A stretch of DNA of 55,667 bases from Pseudomonas sp. BN417 (GTDB lineage Bacteria > Pseudomonadota > Gammaproteobacteria > Pseudomonadales > Pseudomonadaceae): positions 1 to 55,667 of the forward strand of contig NZ_SSOJ01000044.1 of assembly GCF_029871205.1 (NCBI RefSeq), in the 5' to 3' direction. The position numbers and the translations under genes were made by a program. The notes below the pieces were generated by a model, which saw nothing but the letters and a program-made list of their open reading frames with translations, searched no databases and was not told where the DNA came from. Below, piece by piece: positions 19,017-25,753 of this stretch. Each line of letters begins with the position of its first letter. Within the stretch, counting starts at the first letter, position 1.

Positions 19017-19134
19017 AGGGAGAGGGGAGCCAGTCCGAGCGCAGGTTAATTACCGCGTACAGCGCTGCTCCGAGTTTCCGGCCACCGCAAACGCATCAAG
19101 CGCGAGTCACCCCTCTCCTCTTCAGGGAGAGGGG
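19004..19134. repeat. Two family D CTCTCCC palindromes between cobS and the DUF559 gene
   Basis: CCCCTCTCCCT-GA-AGGGAGAGGGG (19004-19027) and CCCCTCTCC-TCTTC-AGGGAGAGGGG (19110-19134). The TGA of cobS and the TGA of the convergent DUF559 gene each fall inside the loop of one copy. The hairpins probably also serve as a bidirectional 3'-end structure. Confidence 0.9.
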
Positions 19135-19490
19135 CCGGGGGAGAGGGCGTTGCCGGGAAACACCTCCTCTGCCGCCAATCGGATCGTTTCCAGTACCGCC
19201 TCCGTCTGCTGAAGTACCTCATGGTTCCAGAACCTCAGCACCTTGAAACCCCGTCTGGCCAGCCAGGCATCACGCACCCGGTCAGCCTCGCTCTCCAGGT
19301 GCTGCCCGCCATCCAGTTCAACCACCAGCATCCGTCCTTGGCAGATGAAGTCGACAATGTACGGCCCCAGCGGCTTCTGCCGCCGGAACTTCAATCCCTG
19401 CAGTCGCTTGGCGCGTAGATATTGCCAAAGGTGCTGCTCGGCGTCCGTTTGCTCTGTCCTGAGCTGTTTGGCGAATCCAGTTTTTCTCAT
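19122..19490 (-). CDS. DUF559 endonuclease-fold protein
   Basis: 122 residues of the DUF559 family (PD-(D/E)XK/very-short-patch-repair-like fold). Typical features are the N-terminal RTEQTDAEQHLWQYLR, FRRQKPLGPYIVDFIC, VVELDGGQH with the acidic nuclease residues, and GFKVLRFWNHEV. The role of the family is unknown. Start 19490 has AAGGA about 12 nt upstream; the in-frame ATG at 19532 is an alternative. The C-terminal ALSPGPSP and the stop are encoded by a palindromic repeat. It lies next to a decayed acyl-CoA dehydrogenase tail. Confidence 0.85.
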   Translation of the reverse strand: MRKTGFAKQLRTEQTDAEQHLWQYLRAKRLQGLKFRRQKPLGPYIVDFICQGRMLVVELDGGQHLESEADRVRDAWLARRGFKVLRFWNHEVLQQTEAVLETIRLAAEEVFPGNALSPGPSP

Positions 19491-19602
19491 GGCCTTCGTC
19501 CTTTCCTTGGAAAGCCATGATTCTCCTGGCAATGGTCATTCGGATTGGTCCGGAAAGCCCGTCGAAATCGCCGATCTCACTCAAACACGAAATGCTCTCC
19601 CG

Positions 19603-19760
19603 CCAGGCCCAGGCCCAGGCCCAGGCGTAGGCCAGGGCGACATAGCCGGAATACATCAGGAAGTCGTGGCTGGCGGTGCTGACCAGGTCGCGATCCTTGC
19701 GGGCGCGCAGGGCGATGCGCAGGGTCAGCCAGTTCCACTGCGCCGAGAGTTTCAGCAGGT
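19603..19760 (-). pseudogene. Remnant of an acyl-CoA dehydrogenase C-terminus
   Basis: On the minus strand one frame reads LLKLSAQWNWLTLRIALRA..., then DFLMYSGYVALAYAWA. This resembles the extreme C-terminus of large acyl-CoA dehydrogenases, whose last helix has a DFLxxxGYVxxxYxWA pattern. No start, active site or remaining domain is present, and the fragment runs into an imperfect CCTGGG tandem repeat (AWAWAWAW). In P. aeruginosa, as I recall, an acyl-CoA dehydrogenase gene lies at this position beside the MarR/MFS/glutathione peroxidase genes. That supports decay of an ancestral gene. Confidence 0.55.
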
Positions 19761-19862
19761 CCCGGCCTTGGCAGCGGTAACGGCGGCTTCTGGCAGTTGG
19801 GACAATTGCAGCGGTACCGGCCATCCGTTGTGGCGGGGAAATCAATTGACGCTCGGGATAAT

Positions 19863-19878
19863 GCGGGTATATACACGC
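19863..19878. promoter_or_regulatory. MarR operator 1 (upstream of marR)
   Basis: GCGGGTATATACACGC is an imperfect palindrome ending 4 nt before the marR start codon. It shares GCGGGTAT-TAC with the site ahead of the MFS gene (20312-20326), which suggests autoregulation. Confidence 0.55.
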
Positions 19879-19882
19879 ATCC

Positions 19883-20296
19883 ATGTTGCCGACTCATTGC
19901 CTCTGTACCAAATTGCGCCGTGCCACCCGTAACGTGACCCGGCTCTACGACGATGCCCTCGCCGGTGTCGGGTTGAACGTCGCCCAGTATTCGCTGCTGA
20001 AGAATCTGTCGTGGCTGGACCAGCCGAGTATCACCAGCGTGGCCGAGGCCATGGGGCTGGACCGCAGCACCCTGGGACGCAACCTCAAGGTGCTGGAGGC
20101 CAAGGGGCTGGTGCAGTTCGAGGACGGCGAGGACCAGCGCAACCGCCTGGTGGCCCTGACACCGGCAGGTCGCGCCAGTCTCGATGAGGCGAAGCTGGCC
20201 TGGGAGGATGTACAGATACAGATGGGGCAACGCATGGGGCTGGAAAAGCGAGCGGCGCTGATGGCGCTGCTGGATGACCTGGAACATCTCGGCTGA
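19883..20296 (+). CDS. MarR-family transcriptional regulator
   Basis: 137 residues with a winged-helix core: LNVAQYSLLKNLSWL, SITSVAEAMGLDRSTLGRNL as the recognition helix region, then the wing FEDGEDQRNRLVALTPAG. It probably represses itself and the MFS transporter 44 nt downstream; each has a matching CGGGTA palindrome just before its start. Translation begins at ATG 19883. The inducing compound is unknown. Confidence 0.9.
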   Translation: MLPTHCLCTKLRRATRNVTRLYDDALAGVGLNVAQYSLLKNLSWLDQPSITSVAEAMGLDRSTLGRNLKVLEAKGLVQFEDGEDQRNRLVALTPAGRASLDEAKLAWEDVQIQMGQRMGLEKRAALMALLDDLEHLG

Positions 20297-20312
20297 ATTT
20301 TTCGCAGAAAAG

Positions 20313-20326
20313 CGGGTATCTACCCG
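20313..20326. promoter_or_regulatory. MarR operator 2 (upstream of the MFS gene)
   Basis: CGGGTA-TC-TACCCG is a perfect 6-bp inverted repeat, 14 nt before the MFS start codon. It matches operator 1 in sequence, so the same regulator likely binds both. Confidence 0.6.
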
Positions 20327-20340
20327 TAAAGGATTTCTCT

Positions 20341-21546
20341 ATGACTTCGGTATGGCGTACAAGCGGCTGGATTCTTCTTGGGGCGTCGTTGATCCTGGCG
20401 CTATCGCTGGGCATCCGACATGGATTCGGTCTGTTCCTGGCGCCCATGAGCGCCGAGTTCGGCTGGGGCCGGGAGGTGTTCGCCTTCGCCATCGCCCTGC
20501 AGAACCTGATCTGGGGGCTGGCGCAGCCCTTCACCGGCGCACTGGCCGACCGCTTCGGCGCGGCGAAGACTGTGGTCGTCGGTGGCGTGCTCTATGCCCT
20601 GGGCCTGGTGCTGATGGGATATTCCGATTCGGCCCTGTCGCTGTCGTTCAGCGCCGGCCTGCTGATTGGCATCGGCCTGTCGGGCACGTCCTTCTCGGTG
20701 ATCCTCGGTGTGGTGGGCCGCGCGGTGCCGGTGGAGAAGCGCAGCATGGCCATGGGTATCGCCGCGGCTGCCGGCTCCTTCGGCCAGTTCGCCATGCTGC
20801 CCGGAACCCTCGGTCTGATCGGCTGGCTGGGCTGGTCTTCGGCCCTGCTGACGTTGGGCCTGCTGGTGGCGCTGATCGTACCCCTGGTGGGCCTGCTCAA
20901 GGACAACCCGCCGCCGCCCCAGGCCCATGAGCAGAGCCTGGGCGATGCGCTGCGCGAGGCCGTGGGGCATTCCGGCTTCTGGCTGCTGGCGCTGGGCTTC
21001 TTCGTCTGCGGTTTCCAGGTGGTGTTCATTGGCGTGCACCTGCCGGCCTACCTGGTGGACCAGCACCTGCCGGCCATGGTCGGGACCACCGTGCTGGCGC
21101 TGGTGGGGCTGTTCAATGTGTTCGGCACCTACATCGCCGGCTGGCTGGGCGGCCGTCACTCCAAGCCCAGGCTGCTGACCGCCCTCTATCTGCTGCGTGC
21201 AGTGGTGATAGTGGCCTTCGTCTATTCGCCGCTGAGCATCTGGAGCGCCTACGCCTTCGGCATGGCCATGGGGCTGCTCTGGCTGTCCACCGTTCCCCTG
21301 ACCAACGGCACGGTCGCCACCCTGTTCGGTGTACGCAACCTGTCCATGCTCGGTGGTATCGTCTTCCTGTTCCACCAGCTGGGCGCCTTCCTGGGTGGCT
21401 GGCTGGGGGGCTACCTCTATGACCGCACGGGTAGTTACGAACTGGTATGGCAGATTTCCATCTTCCTCAGTCTGGCGGCCGCCGTCCTCAACTGGCCGGT
21501 GCGCGAAGAGCCGGTGGCGCGACTGCAACCCGCCGGGGCCGCATGA
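20341..21546 (+). CDS. MFS transporter
   Basis: 401 residues with about twelve hydrophobic segments in two halves joined by a charged loop (KDNPPPPQAHEQSLGDALREA near 195-215). The first half carries the MFS loop motif GALADRFGAAKTV. It resembles monocarboxylate/oxalate-formate-type MFS proteins, but the substrate cannot be read from the sequence. It is controlled by the adjacent MarR regulator and overlaps a small membrane-protein ORF by ATGA. Confidence 0.88.
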   Translation: MTSVWRTSGWILLGASLILALSLGIRHGFGLFLAPMSAEFGWGREVFAFAIALQNLIWGLAQPFTGALADRFGAAKTVVVGGVLYALGLVLMGYSDSALSLSFSAGLLIGIGLSGTSFSVILGVVGRAVPVEKRSMAMGIAAAAGSFGQFAMLPGTLGLIGWLGWSSALLTLGLLVALIVPLVGLLKDNPPPPQAHEQSLGDALREAVGHSGFWLLALGFFVCGFQVVFIGVHLPAYLVDQHLPAMVGTTVLALVGLFNVFGTYIAGWLGGRHSKPRLLTALYLLRAVVIVAFVYSPLSIWSAYAFGMAMGLLWLSTVPLTNGTVATLFGVRNLSMLGGIVFLFHQLGAFLGGWLGGYLYDRTGSYELVWQISIFLSLAAAVLNWPVREEPVARLQPAGAA

Positions 21547-21665
21547 GCCTGCGCCTCGGCTGGGCCCTGGGTGCCCTGTTGATCGGCCTGCTTCTGGCCT
21601 TGGGCTGGTGGGGCTGGCAGCAGGGCGGCCTGGCGCTGATGCAGCTGGGCATGAGCCTTTGTTGA
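21543..21665 (+). CDS. Small membrane protein coupled to the MFS transporter
   Basis: 40 codons: MSLRLGWALGALLIGLLLAL then GWWGWQQGGLALMQLGMSLC. One transmembrane helix (about residues 6-22) is followed by a Trp/Gly-rich segment. Its ATG overlaps the transporter's TGA in ATGA, so it should be translated by coupling. It is too short for most gene finders. It may be a stabilising or regulatory partner of the transporter. Confidence 0.65.
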   Translation: MSLRLGWALGALLIGLLLALGWWGWQQGGLALMQLGMSLC

Positions 21666-21726
21666 TTGCCGGCGCAGGGCGAGGGGGTTAGCGTAGGCGG
21701 ATCGCCAGATCGCGCCGGAGTCCACC

Positions 21727-22278
21727 ATGAAAGCCTTGCCCGTCCTGCTCCTGTCGCTCGCCCTGTTCGGCAGCCAGGCCATGGCTGCCGAATGTCCCTC
21801 GCTCCTGCAGTATCAGCTGCCGCAACTGCGCTCCAAGGAAACCATCGACCTCTGCCAGCGCTTCGCCGGCAAACCCCTGCTGATCGTCAATACCGCCAGC
21901 CACTGCGGCTTCACCCCGCAGTTCAAGGGGCTGGAGGCGCTCTACAAACGCTATAAGGATCAAGGGTTCGAAGTGTTGGGCGTGCCCTCGGACGACTTCA
22001 AGCAGGAAGCCGCCAGCACCGAGGAGACCGCCAAGGTCTGCTACGTCAACTACGGCGTCACCTTCGCCATGACCCAGCCCCAGCACGTCACCGGAGACGA
22101 TGCGATTCCGCTCTACAAGGAGCTGATGGTCCAGTCCGGCCAGGCCCCGCGTTGGAATTTCTACAAGTACGTGGTGGATCGCCAGGGCAAGGTGATCGCC
22201 CAGTTCTCGAGCCGGACCAAGCCGGACGACCCGGATTTGCTCAAGGCGGTAGAGCAGGCGTTGGCGAGCAAGCCCTGA
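21727..22278 (+). CDS. Periplasmic glutathione peroxidase-family thiol peroxidase
   Basis: 183 residues. A signal peptide (1-20, cleavage after SQAMA) precedes a GPx fold with peroxidatic Cys 60 in [16 protein letters not shown] and the WNFYKYVV Trp/Asn block. A second Cys (105, KVCYVNYGV) matches the resolving Cys of thioredoxin-dependent forms. The usual Gln of the PxNQF block is Asp here (GVPSDDF). It probably reduces peroxides in the periplasm. A TCCACC-like upstream region gives weak support to ATG 21727. Confidence 0.9.
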   Translation: MKALPVLLLSLALFGSQAMAAECPSLLQYQLPQLRSKETIDLCQRFAGKPLLIVNTASHCGFTPQFKGLEALYKRYKDQGFEVLGVPSDDFKQEAASTEETAKVCYVNYGVTFAMTQPQHVTGDDAIPLYKELMVQSGQAPRWNFYKYVVDRQGKVIAQFSSRTKPDDPDLLKAVEQALASKP

Positions 22279-22387
22279 GATCTGGGTTCCACGGGTGAGA
22301 ATTGTGGTTTTTGCGAAGGCCTTTGGCTGTGCTGACGTCCCAACGCTTTTACTGCTTCGCAAGAGCCAACCCGGTGAGAACATCCGC

Positions 22388-22450
22388 GTAGGGGGCGCTT
22401 CGCGCACCGGGACTGCCGCGCGGGATTGCCAGTGCGCACGGCGCACCCTA
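22388..22450. repeat. Family B GTAGGGTGCGC repeat, copy 1
   Basis: Left arm GTAGGGGGCGCTTCGCGCACC and right arm GTGCGCACGGCGCACCCTA form a long imperfect inverted repeat. It lies between the convergent glutathione peroxidase and monooxygenase genes. Other copies: 28608-28671, 28784-28847, 45393-45455 and 53193-53255. Confidence 0.88.
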
Positions 22451-22529
22451 TGGGGCATTTGGCAAATTTGCCCCCACACGATTCATGCGCACCGGCATAC
22501 GCCGTGCCGGATGCTCACCGCACTACCTC

Positions 22530-22850
22530 TCAGGCCTGTCCATACTCCCGCCCCACAAAAGCCACCCGGGTACGAAAAGCCCGATACCACTCCTCACGCC
22601 CGCGCTGCTGCGCCACCCTGTGCTCGGCCTGGACACGCCAGGCGCGGATGGCCTCCTCGCTGGCCCAGTAGGAGACGGTGATCCCCTGCCCATCGGCTCC
22701 GCGCGCCGACTCTACACCGAGGAAGCCAGGCTGGTTCTGCGCCAGTTCCAGCATGCGTTCGGCGGTGGCGGCGTAGTCCTGCTCGGTTTCGCTGCGCAGG
22801 GAGGTGAAGATCACCGCGTAATAAGGCGGCTCGGGGGTGCGGGCGATCAT
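22530..22850 (-). CDS. Antibiotic biosynthesis monooxygenase-like protein
   Basis: 106-residue dimeric alpha-beta barrel (ABM superfamily): YYAVIFTSLRSE, AERMLELAQNQPGFLGVES, ITVSYWASEEAIRAWRVQAEHRVAQ. Such proteins act as cofactor-free monooxygenases or heme-related enzymes; here no specific substrate is indicated. Its ATG overlaps the TGA of the amidotransferase gene (ATGA), so the two are coupled. Confidence 0.85.
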   Translation of the reverse strand: MIARTPEPPYYAVIFTSLRSETEQDYAATAERMLELAQNQPGFLGVESARGADGQGITVSYWASEEAIRAWRVQAEHRVAQQRGREEWYRAFRTRVAFVGREYGQA

Positions 22851-23566
22851 CGCGCTTCTCCTCGGCAGGCCCTGACGAAGGCCGCCACCAGCGGCGGCAA
22901 GCGGCCGATCAGGGCGGCGCGTTCCGGCTGGAACAGAGTGGCGATGAAGAAGGGATGGTCGTCCCGCTCCACCGCCCGCACTGCGCCGCTGGCATCAAGG
23001 GCGGCCACGCGCAGCGGCCCCTGGGTGAGTTGTTCGCGAAAGGCGGGGTTGAGGCCGTAGCCGCAGAGGTAACCCTCGAAGGCTTCTGTTGTGCCGTAGG
23101 CCCTGACCAGGCGCGAATCGGCGTTCAGCTGCACCCGCTCCAGGGTTTCCCGCAGGGCGCAGGGCAGGGGGCTGATCACGGCGCGTGGTGCGTCCGGGGC
23201 GGTTTCGGCGTGTTCCGCGTCGCTCCAGCCGAGCACATTGTGCGCATGTTCCAGCAGGGCATGCTGGAAGCCGCCGCAGGTGCCGAGAAAGGGCAGGGCG
23301 TTGACCCGCGCGTAGGCGATGGCCCGGAGCGCGCCTTCGGTGTCGCGGTAGGGGCTGCCGGGTATGCACCAGAGCCCGTCGAAGCCCTCCAGCCGTTGCT
23401 GGTCCATGCGCTCGGTCGCCAGCCAGACCGGTTCCAGCGCCTGGCCCGTGGCTTCGGCGGCCAGTTCCAGGGCGCGGGGAATGGCGCGGTGCGCGGTGAT
23501 CCGATCGTCCTGATCGCCTACCAGACCGATTCGCAGCGGCTGGCCGTTGTGCCGGGGTTCCTTCAT
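22847..23566 (-). CDS. Class I glutamine amidotransferase (CTP-synthase-like)
   Basis: 239 residues forming a stand-alone amidotransferase domain similar to the C-terminal part of CTP synthase. It has IGLVGDQDDRITAHRAIP, GLWCIPGSPYRDTEGAL, nucleophile Cys in GTCGGFQHALLE and the His/Glu end HPFFIATLFQPER. No synthetase domain is attached, so ammonia may be passed to an unknown partner or released. Start 23566 has GGGAGG 8 nt upstream. It is divergent from the LysR gene and in an operon with the ABM protein. Confidence 0.85.
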   Translation of the reverse strand: MKEPRHNGQPLRIGLVGDQDDRITAHRAIPRALELAAEATGQALEPVWLATERMDQQRLEGFDGLWCIPGSPYRDTEGALRAIAYARVNALPFLGTCGGFQHALLEHAHNVLGWSDAEHAETAPDAPRAVISPLPCALRETLERVQLNADSRLVRAYGTTEAFEGYLCGYGLNPAFREQLTQGPLRVAALDASGAVRAVERDDHPFFIATLFQPERAALIGRLPPLVAAFVRACRGEAR

Positions 23567-23619
23567 CAGCTGTCCTCCCAAGTGGGCGCGGATTGCACCC
23601 GTTCAGGAGGACTATATAG

Positions 23620-23675
23620 TTGCGTCCTGGCAATCAATATTGGCGATTCAGCAAGGTTGGATTGCAATGACGCAA
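23620..23675. promoter_or_regulatory. Candidate LysR binding region in a divergent promoter
   Basis: The 100-nt divergent gap contains TTGCGTC (23620-23626) matched by inverted GACGCAA (23669-23675). Between them lies CAATCAATATTG, and ATTGC/GCAAT pairs flank the LysR start codon. These dyads are the sort used by LysR regulators for autorepression and activation of the opposite operon. Confidence 0.35.
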
Positions 23676-24560
23676 TACAAGATCGACCACGCCGACCTCG
23701 CCCTGGTGCTCGCCCTGGTTCGTGGCGGTACCCTGGCGCGAGCCGCCGAACGGCTCAGGGTGGACGTCTCCACCGTTTTCCGTTCCCTGCGTCGTCTCGA
23801 GCAGGCCCTGGGCTGCCTGCTGTTCGAAAAGAGCCGCTCCGGCTATCTGCCGAACATGGCGGCGCAGTTGCTGGCACAGCAGGCGGAACTGGCGGAGAAG
23901 GCCCTGGAAGCCGCGCGGCTCGGGCTGGAGCAGGGCCGCGAAGCGGTCAGCGGCACCCTGCGCCTGACCTGTACCGACGCGGTACTCCACGGCCTGTTGT
24001 TGCCTGCACTGGCGCGCTTCATGCCGGCCTATCCGGCACTGGAGCTGGAACTCACCACCTCCAACGATTTCGCCAACCTCAGCCGTCGCGACGCCGACGT
24101 CGCCCTGCGCCTGACCACTGCACCGCCGGGCCATCTGGTGGGGCGCTGCCTTGGCCCGGTGCCCTATGTGCTTTGCGCGGCGCAGGGCTACCTGGCCCGC
24201 CATCCGGGGCGCGACCCGGCGCAGATGGCCTGGATCGCCCCGGACGACTTCCTGCCCAACCATCCCAGCGTGGCCTGGCGACGCCAGCTCTACCCCGAGG
24301 TGCAACCGGTCTACCGCTGCAACAGCACGCTGTCGGTGGCGCAACTGGTCCGTGCCGGACTCGGTGTGGCGGTATTGCCGGCCTTCCTGGTGAAGGCGGA
24401 GGAGGGAATCGAGGTGCTGGAAGCCGACCTGCCCGGTTGCGCCAGCGCCCTCTGGCTGCTGACCCGCCCGGACTGCCGCGCGCTGCGTTCGGTCACCACC
24501 CTGTTCGAGGAGCTCGGCACGTATATCCGCTTGCCGGGCGGCGCTTCGCAGAGCGGCTAA
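23667..24560 (+). CDS. LysR-family transcriptional regulator
   Basis: 297 residues. The N-terminal helix-turn-helix reads GGTLARAAERLRVDVSTVFRSLRRLEQALGCLLFEKSR. A periplasmic-binding-like effector domain follows (LRLTCTDAVLHGLLLPALARF..., LVRAGLGVAVLPAFL). It is divergent from the amidotransferase/ABM pair and probably controls it. ATG 23667 is preferred; an in-frame extension to 23547 lies over the opposite gene. Confidence 0.9.
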   Translation: MTQYKIDHADLALVLALVRGGTLARAAERLRVDVSTVFRSLRRLEQALGCLLFEKSRSGYLPNMAAQLLAQQAELAEKALEAARLGLEQGREAVSGTLRLTCTDAVLHGLLLPALARFMPAYPALELELTTSNDFANLSRRDADVALRLTTAPPGHLVGRCLGPVPYVLCAAQGYLARHPGRDPAQMAWIAPDDFLPNHPSVAWRRQLYPEVQPVYRCNSTLSVAQLVRAGLGVAVLPAFLVKAEEGIEVLEADLPGCASALWLLTRPDCRALRSVTTLFEELGTYIRLPGGASQSG

Positions 24561-24622
24561 CCTTATCCAGGCCGTACTGCCGAAGTGCCAGCCAACCCGC
24601 CTGCAAGCCCCTGGAGGGCGCC

Positions 24623-25153
24623 ATGTTGAAAGCCATCATCGCCATCATCGTCATCGCCATCCTCGGTGCTCTGGGATACGCCGCGATCAGCCCGGACCAC
24701 TTCCGCGTGGAGCGCACCGCCACCATCGCCGCGCCGCCGGAAAAGATCTTCCCGCTGATCAACGACCTGCGCCAATGGACCGCCTGGTCGCCCTGGGAAA
24801 AGATCGACCCGGCGCTGAAGCGCAGCTATAGCGGACCGAAGGAGGGCGTGGGGGCTGCCTACTCCTGGCAGGGCAACAACGAGGTGGGCGTCGGACGCAT
24901 GCAGATCACCGAAAGCGATCCGAACGCGCGCGTGGAGATCAAGCTGGACTTCCAGATGCCCTTCGAGGCCCACAACACCGCAGAATTCACCCTCCATCCG
25001 CAGAACGGCGGCAGCACCCAGGTCACCTGGGCCATGTACGGTCCTTCGCCCTATACCCACCGGTTGATGCAGCTGGTCTTCGACATGGACGACATGGTCG
25101 GCGGCAAGTTCGAACAGGGCCTGAACAGCCTCAAGACCGCCGCAGAGAAGTAA
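24623..25153 (+). CDS. SRPBCC-family (polyketide cyclase/START-like) membrane-anchored protein
   Basis: 176 residues. An N-terminal hydrophobic helix (2-22, LKAIIAIIVIAILGALGYAA) precedes an SRPBCC ligand-binding fold (ATIAAPPEKIFPLINDLRQW, WSPWEKIDP, VGVGRMQITES). GGAGG lies 7 nt before ATG 24623. The anchor places the domain in the periplasm or at the inner membrane. The ligand is unknown. Confidence 0.85.
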   Translation: MLKAIIAIIVIAILGALGYAAISPDHFRVERTATIAAPPEKIFPLINDLRQWTAWSPWEKIDPALKRSYSGPKEGVGAAYSWQGNNEVGVGRMQITESDPNARVEIKLDFQMPFEAHNTAEFTLHPQNGGSTQVTWAMYGPSPYTHRLMQLVFDMDDMVGGKFEQGLNSLKTAAEK

Positions 25154-25278
25154 GCCGACCTGACCGCTCGGCCGCTGGTTGGGCCGGGTGGAAGCGAGGG
25201 TCTATCCTTGATCCTCCAGCGCAATCCCTCCCACAGGTGGAGGTCAACCCGCTGCGGGAAAGGAAATTCCAGCGGCCC

Positions 25279-25305
25279 TGTCGATTCCTGGCGCGGCCGA
25301 ACGAC
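25279..25305 (+). promoter_or_regulatory. Putative ECF42 promoter ahead of the YCII gene
   Basis: TGTCGA (25279-25284), 17 nt, CGAC (25302-25305), 42 nt before the YCII start codon. The same arrangement with identical spacing lies ahead of the SnoaL-like gene at 27024-27050. TGTCGA is the -35 element reported for ECF42 sigma factors. Confidence 0.6.
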
Positions 25306-25347
25306 CAATGGGTGTCAGTACCCCGAACGCCACCCGAGGAACCCATC

Positions 25348-25734
25348 ATGAAATACCTCTGCCTGATCTATATCGACGAAGCCAAGCTGGCCGGCCTGAC
25401 CGATGCCGACTACCAGGCCATCGCCGGCGAATGCCTGGACTACACCGAGCAGCTCACCGCCAGTGGTCACTACCTGGCGTCCAACGCCCTGGAGTCGGTG
25501 CAGAGCGCCACTACGCTGCGCATGCAGGGCGGGCGCATCTCCATGACCGACGGTCCCTTCGCGGAAACCAAGGAGCAACTCGGCGGCTTCTACATGATCG
25601 AGGCCCGCGACCTCAACGAAGCCATCCAGATCGCCTCGAAGATCCCGCCGGGACGCCTCGGCTGCATCGAGGTGCGACCGATTCGCGAGCCCGAGGTGCG
25701 GCCGAACATCCAGCCCCTGGTGACCGCCTCGTGA
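25348..25734 (+). CDS. YCII-related protein of an ECF42 module
   Basis: 128-residue YCII/DGPF-domain protein: MKYLCLIYIDEAKL, a central MTDGPFAETKEQLGGFYMIEA (the DGPF signature), then IPPGRLGCIEVRPI. Proteins of this family are usually encoded beside ECF42-type sigma factors, as here: the sigma gene follows 19 nt later. GAGGA lies about 7 nt before the ATG. The molecular role is unknown. Confidence 0.9.
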   Translation: MKYLCLIYIDEAKLAGLTDADYQAIAGECLDYTEQLTASGHYLASNALESVQSATTLRMQGGRISMTDGPFAETKEQLGGFYMIEARDLNEAIQIASKIPPGRLGCIEVRPIREPEVRPNIQPLVTAS

Positions 25735-25753
25735 CAGGACCCGGGGACGGCTG

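Larger units (their letters stand above)
19491..19882. other. 392-nt stretch between the DUF559 and MarR genes
   Basis: It holds the decayed acyl-CoA dehydrogenase tail (19603-19760), a run of CCAGGC units at about 19602-19626 and the MarR operator at its right end. No intact gene is seen on either strand. Confidence 0.7.

Noticed and set aside
22955-25153. 732-codon open frame on the plus strand reaching the SRPBCC gene
   Set aside because: It overlaps the amidotransferase and LysR genes in other frames and has the composition of a GC-rich shadow. The SRPBCC gene has its own ribosome site and membrane anchor at 24623.
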